From assembly GCA_002351795.1 (NCBI GenBank), contig DEHG01000087.1:1-7548 (forward strand): 7,548 bases of DNA, in the 5' to 3' direction. Under the pieces are notes generated by a model that was given only the letters and a program-made list of their open reading frames with translations, was not told the DNA's origin and did no database searches. Positions 6,380 to 7,548 of this stretch are shown here, piece after piece (positions within the stretch are counted from its first letter, which is position 1; every line of letters begins with the position of its first letter). The position numbers were made by a program, and so were the translations under genes. Source of the stretch: Ruminococcaceae bacterium UBA2806 (GTDB lineage: Bacteria > Bacillota > Clostridia > Oscillospirales > Acutalibacteraceae).

Positions 6380-6595
6380 TTATTTTACTAAAAACTCAGA
6401 TAGTTTATTCTGAAACTCCTTGTAATAAGGCTTTTCATACATTATTACATGGGCGCCGCCCTCTATTATTTCAAGCTCAGAGCCTTCCGGCAGTGCTTTG
6501 ATCGAATTATTGACAAGCTCAAAATTAAGATAAGGGTCATTGCTCCCGCATATAACAAGTGTCGGAACGGTTATTTTTGACAGATCAATAAGCTT
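6380..6595 (-). pseudogene. C-terminal fragment of an alpha/beta hydrolase
   Basis: This is the third segment, about 71 residues: ITVPTLVICGSNDPYLNF (acid Asp318 of the triad), then PEGSELEIIEGGAHVIMYEKP (triad His347), then a final helix EFQNKLSEFLVK. This is the standard last part of an alpha/beta hydrolase. The GxSxG nucleophile elbow and the whole N-terminal half are absent. The stop at 6380-6382 looks like the natural end of the parent gene. Confidence 0.65.
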
Positions 6596-7489
6596 TTCCG
6601 ATTTGTCAACTTTATCTCCGAGGATCAGCATTACAACTCCCACCATCACGGCTGAAAATATGATCTGAAGCATATTTCCTTCAACAAACGGAGTGATAAG
6701 GTCGCCGGGGAAAATCGAAAAAACAAGCTCGATTATTTTGCCGATCTGAGATGTACCCTCTGTTATTTCACCCTGACCGAATTGATGAAACGGCAGCATA
6801 ATAAGTGCGCTTATTCCCGTACCGATAAATGTACGGATTATCATACGGCTTGAAAGATGTCTGCCCATTGTCTGACGATTAAATACTGAGGTTAGCGGAT
6901 CACGCTTCGTATACTGTGCATACAGATACATATAGTACAGCATTACTTCTGATGCAAAAGTCAGATCGACAACTTCATCATGCCCGTAGAAGGCAAGCAC
7001 TGTCGAAATAGTTGCTGCCAGCGTGATAAAAAAGATCACTATTCCTTCTTCCGAGAAACGTCCGGTCAGTGTTCTGACAGTAATATAATAAAGTGTCAGG
7101 ATATAGATAACTGTCATAACGTACGGAGTATATCCAAGCGGTCCTCTGATAAAATGATTGTTCTCCATATCGAATGTGAATGGGATATCGGTAAAAAAAG
7201 CGGAAGCGGAAACAAGAAAGTTTATTACTGCCGGTATTATCATTAATTTGCTTGTTTTCGGGCTGACAATATAGATCAGCATCATTATTATTGTCGGGCG
7301 CAGACTGTAGCATATTACAGAAAAAATCAGTCTCCAGTATGTAAAGTGTTCAAGATTTCCTGTATATGTTTCAAGATCGTTAAAAATGGAAAGTGCCAGG
7401 ATAAGAACAAGTACTACCCTGAGCTTTAATATCATGGATCTGTCCATATAAACATCAAAAAGTGTTATAATGAACATTCCCGTAAGCAT
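6380..7489 (-). CDS. Mosaic ORF: GGDEF sensor, DAACS symporter and alpha/beta hydrolase pieces in one frame
   Basis: The 369-residue open frame is made of three unrelated protein fragments. Residues 1-208 are a membrane sensor with about six hydrophobic segments ending in KRDPLTSVFNRQTM, the opening of a GGDEF domain, but the GGDEF signature itself is absent. Residues 209-298 read like an internal part of a Na+/H+-dicarboxylate/amino acid symporter (FPGDLITPFVEGNMLQIIF, GVVMLILGDKV). Residues 299-369 are the C-terminal end of an alpha/beta hydrolase, with Asp318 in CGSNDPY and His347 in GGAHVIM but no nucleophile serine. No piece could work alone: the cyclase lacks its active site, the transporter lacks most helices, and the hydrolase lacks its nucleophile. 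No good RBS precedes ATG 7489, and the frame stays open upstream into the repeat at 7502, so the sensor also looks cut at its 5' end. Most likely this is a decayed relic made by deletions; a functional fusion or a misassembly are less likely alternatives. Confidence 0.7.
   Translation of the reverse strand: MLTGMFIITLFDVYMDRSMILKLRVVLVLILALSIFNDLETYTGNLEHFTYWRLIFSVICYSLRPTIIMMLIYIVSPKTSKLMIIPAVINFLVSASAFFTDIPFTFDMENNHFIRGPLGYTPYVMTVIYILTLYYITVRTLTGRFSEEGIVIFFITLAATISTVLAFYGHDEVVDLTFASEVMLYYMYLYAQYTKRDPLTSVFNRQTMGRHLSSRMIIRTFIGTGISALIMLPFHQFGQGEITEGTSQIGKIIELVFSIFPGDLITPFVEGNMLQIIFSAVMVGVVMLILGDKVDKSEKLIDLSKITVPTLVICGSNDPYLNFELVNNSIKALPEGSELEIIEGGAHVIMYEKPYYKEFQNKLSEFLVK
6596..6865 (-). pseudogene. 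Internal fragment of a DAACS-family cation symporter
   Basis: This is the second segment, about 90 residues. It contains a hydrophobic helix (RTFIGTGISALIMLPF), then the family-typical stretch IFPGDLITPFVEGNMLQIIF, then a helix ending in MLILGDKV. In full-length transporters of this family (over 400 residues) this corresponds to a stretch well inside the N-terminal half. Both ends are missing, including the substrate-binding hairpins. The family assignment is from motif memory and the breakpoints are approximate. Confidence 0.6.
6866..7489 (-). pseudogene. 5' and 3' truncated GGDEF-protein remnant (membrane sensor part)
   Basis: This is the first segment of the mosaic frame. Hydrophobic helices at about residues 23-36, 53-75, 83-98, 121-139, 148-167 and 179-191 resemble the multi-helix sensors placed before diguanylate cyclase domains. 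The signature KRDPLTSVFNR at 195-205 matches the usual (K/R)DxLTGxxNR entry of GGDEF domains. The homology stops at about residue 208, roughly 60 residues short of where GG(D/E)EF would be. Coordinates of the break are approximate. Confidence 0.6.
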
Positions 7490-7501
7490 TATAATAAGGG
7501 C

Positions 7502-7548
7502 ATCTCTAAAAACTTGTGTTTAGAGATTGGGGTGTGGGGCAAAGCCCC
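7502..7548. repeat. Double-hairpin element at the window edge (REP/MITE-like)
   Basis: ATCTCTAAA (7502-7510) pairs with TTTAGAGAT (7519-7527), a perfect 9-bp stem with an 8-nt loop. A second hairpin, GGGGC-AAA-GCCCC (7536-7548), ends exactly at the window edge. No T-run follows, so it is not a standard terminator. The layout recalls dispersed intergenic hairpin repeats or the end of a mobile element. The element probably continues past the window. Confidence 0.5.

Noticed and set aside
6354..6388. GTAAAA...TTTTAC inverted repeat between the mosaic ORF and the nucleosidase
   Set aside because: Six-base AT-rich arms with a long loop are expected by chance here; there is no other sign of an operator or terminator.
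1..7548. CRISPR array, tRNA or rRNA genes, prophage or transposase
   Set aside because: No regularly spaced repeats, cloverleaf, conserved rRNA stretch, integrase or transposase motif was seen on either strand.

Overview
The window looks like a chromosomal stretch from an AT-leaning, Gram-positive anaerobe of the Clostridia, most like a Ruminococcus-type member of the Oscillospiraceae. The reasons are strong GGAGG-type ribosome binding sites, sigma-A style promoters, a ClsA-like cardiolipin synthase with PLDc_N and two HKD motifs, a STAS-kinase fusion of the Fibrobacter/Ruminococcus paralogous kinase type, and a lipoprotein signal peptide. Genus is an inference from protein style; no rRNA or housekeeping marker is present.

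Left part (1-2551, plus strand): a short leader carrying a 17-bp imperfect direct repeat precedes a small secreted, very basic, low-complexity protein (152-694) closed by a good intrinsic terminator. A near-consensus promoter (TTGAAA, 17 bp, TATAAT) then drives cardiolipin synthase (873-2480). A 10-bp perfect hairpin separates cls from the convergent gene behind it and serves mainly as that gene's terminator.

Middle (2561-3380, minus strand): a single XRE-type regulator with a Cys4 zinc ribbon has its own promoter, a strong RBS and a possible autoregulatory palindrome over the -10 box.

Right part (3427-7548, minus strand, read right to left): three genes form a probable operon. They are an exported MTA/SAH nucleosidase lipoprotein that apparently starts on ATT (6335-5496), a STAS domain fused to an APH-like kinase (5439-4252) and, 15 nt later, a Tyr/Ser-type phosphatase with the HCxxGKDRTG P-loop (4236-3427). 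This combination of nucleosidase, STAS-kinase and phosphatase is the best candidate for an undescribed small signalling or salvage module.

Upstream of it lies a striking mosaic ORF (7489-6380) that joins, in one open frame, the membrane sensor and first residues of a GGDEF protein, an internal piece of a dicarboxylate/amino acid:cation symporter (DAACS), and the C-terminal third of an alpha/beta hydrolase. Its 5' end runs into a double-hairpin repeat (7502-7548) that reaches the window edge. It reads as a gene graveyard formed by successive deletions, or possibly as an assembly artefact.
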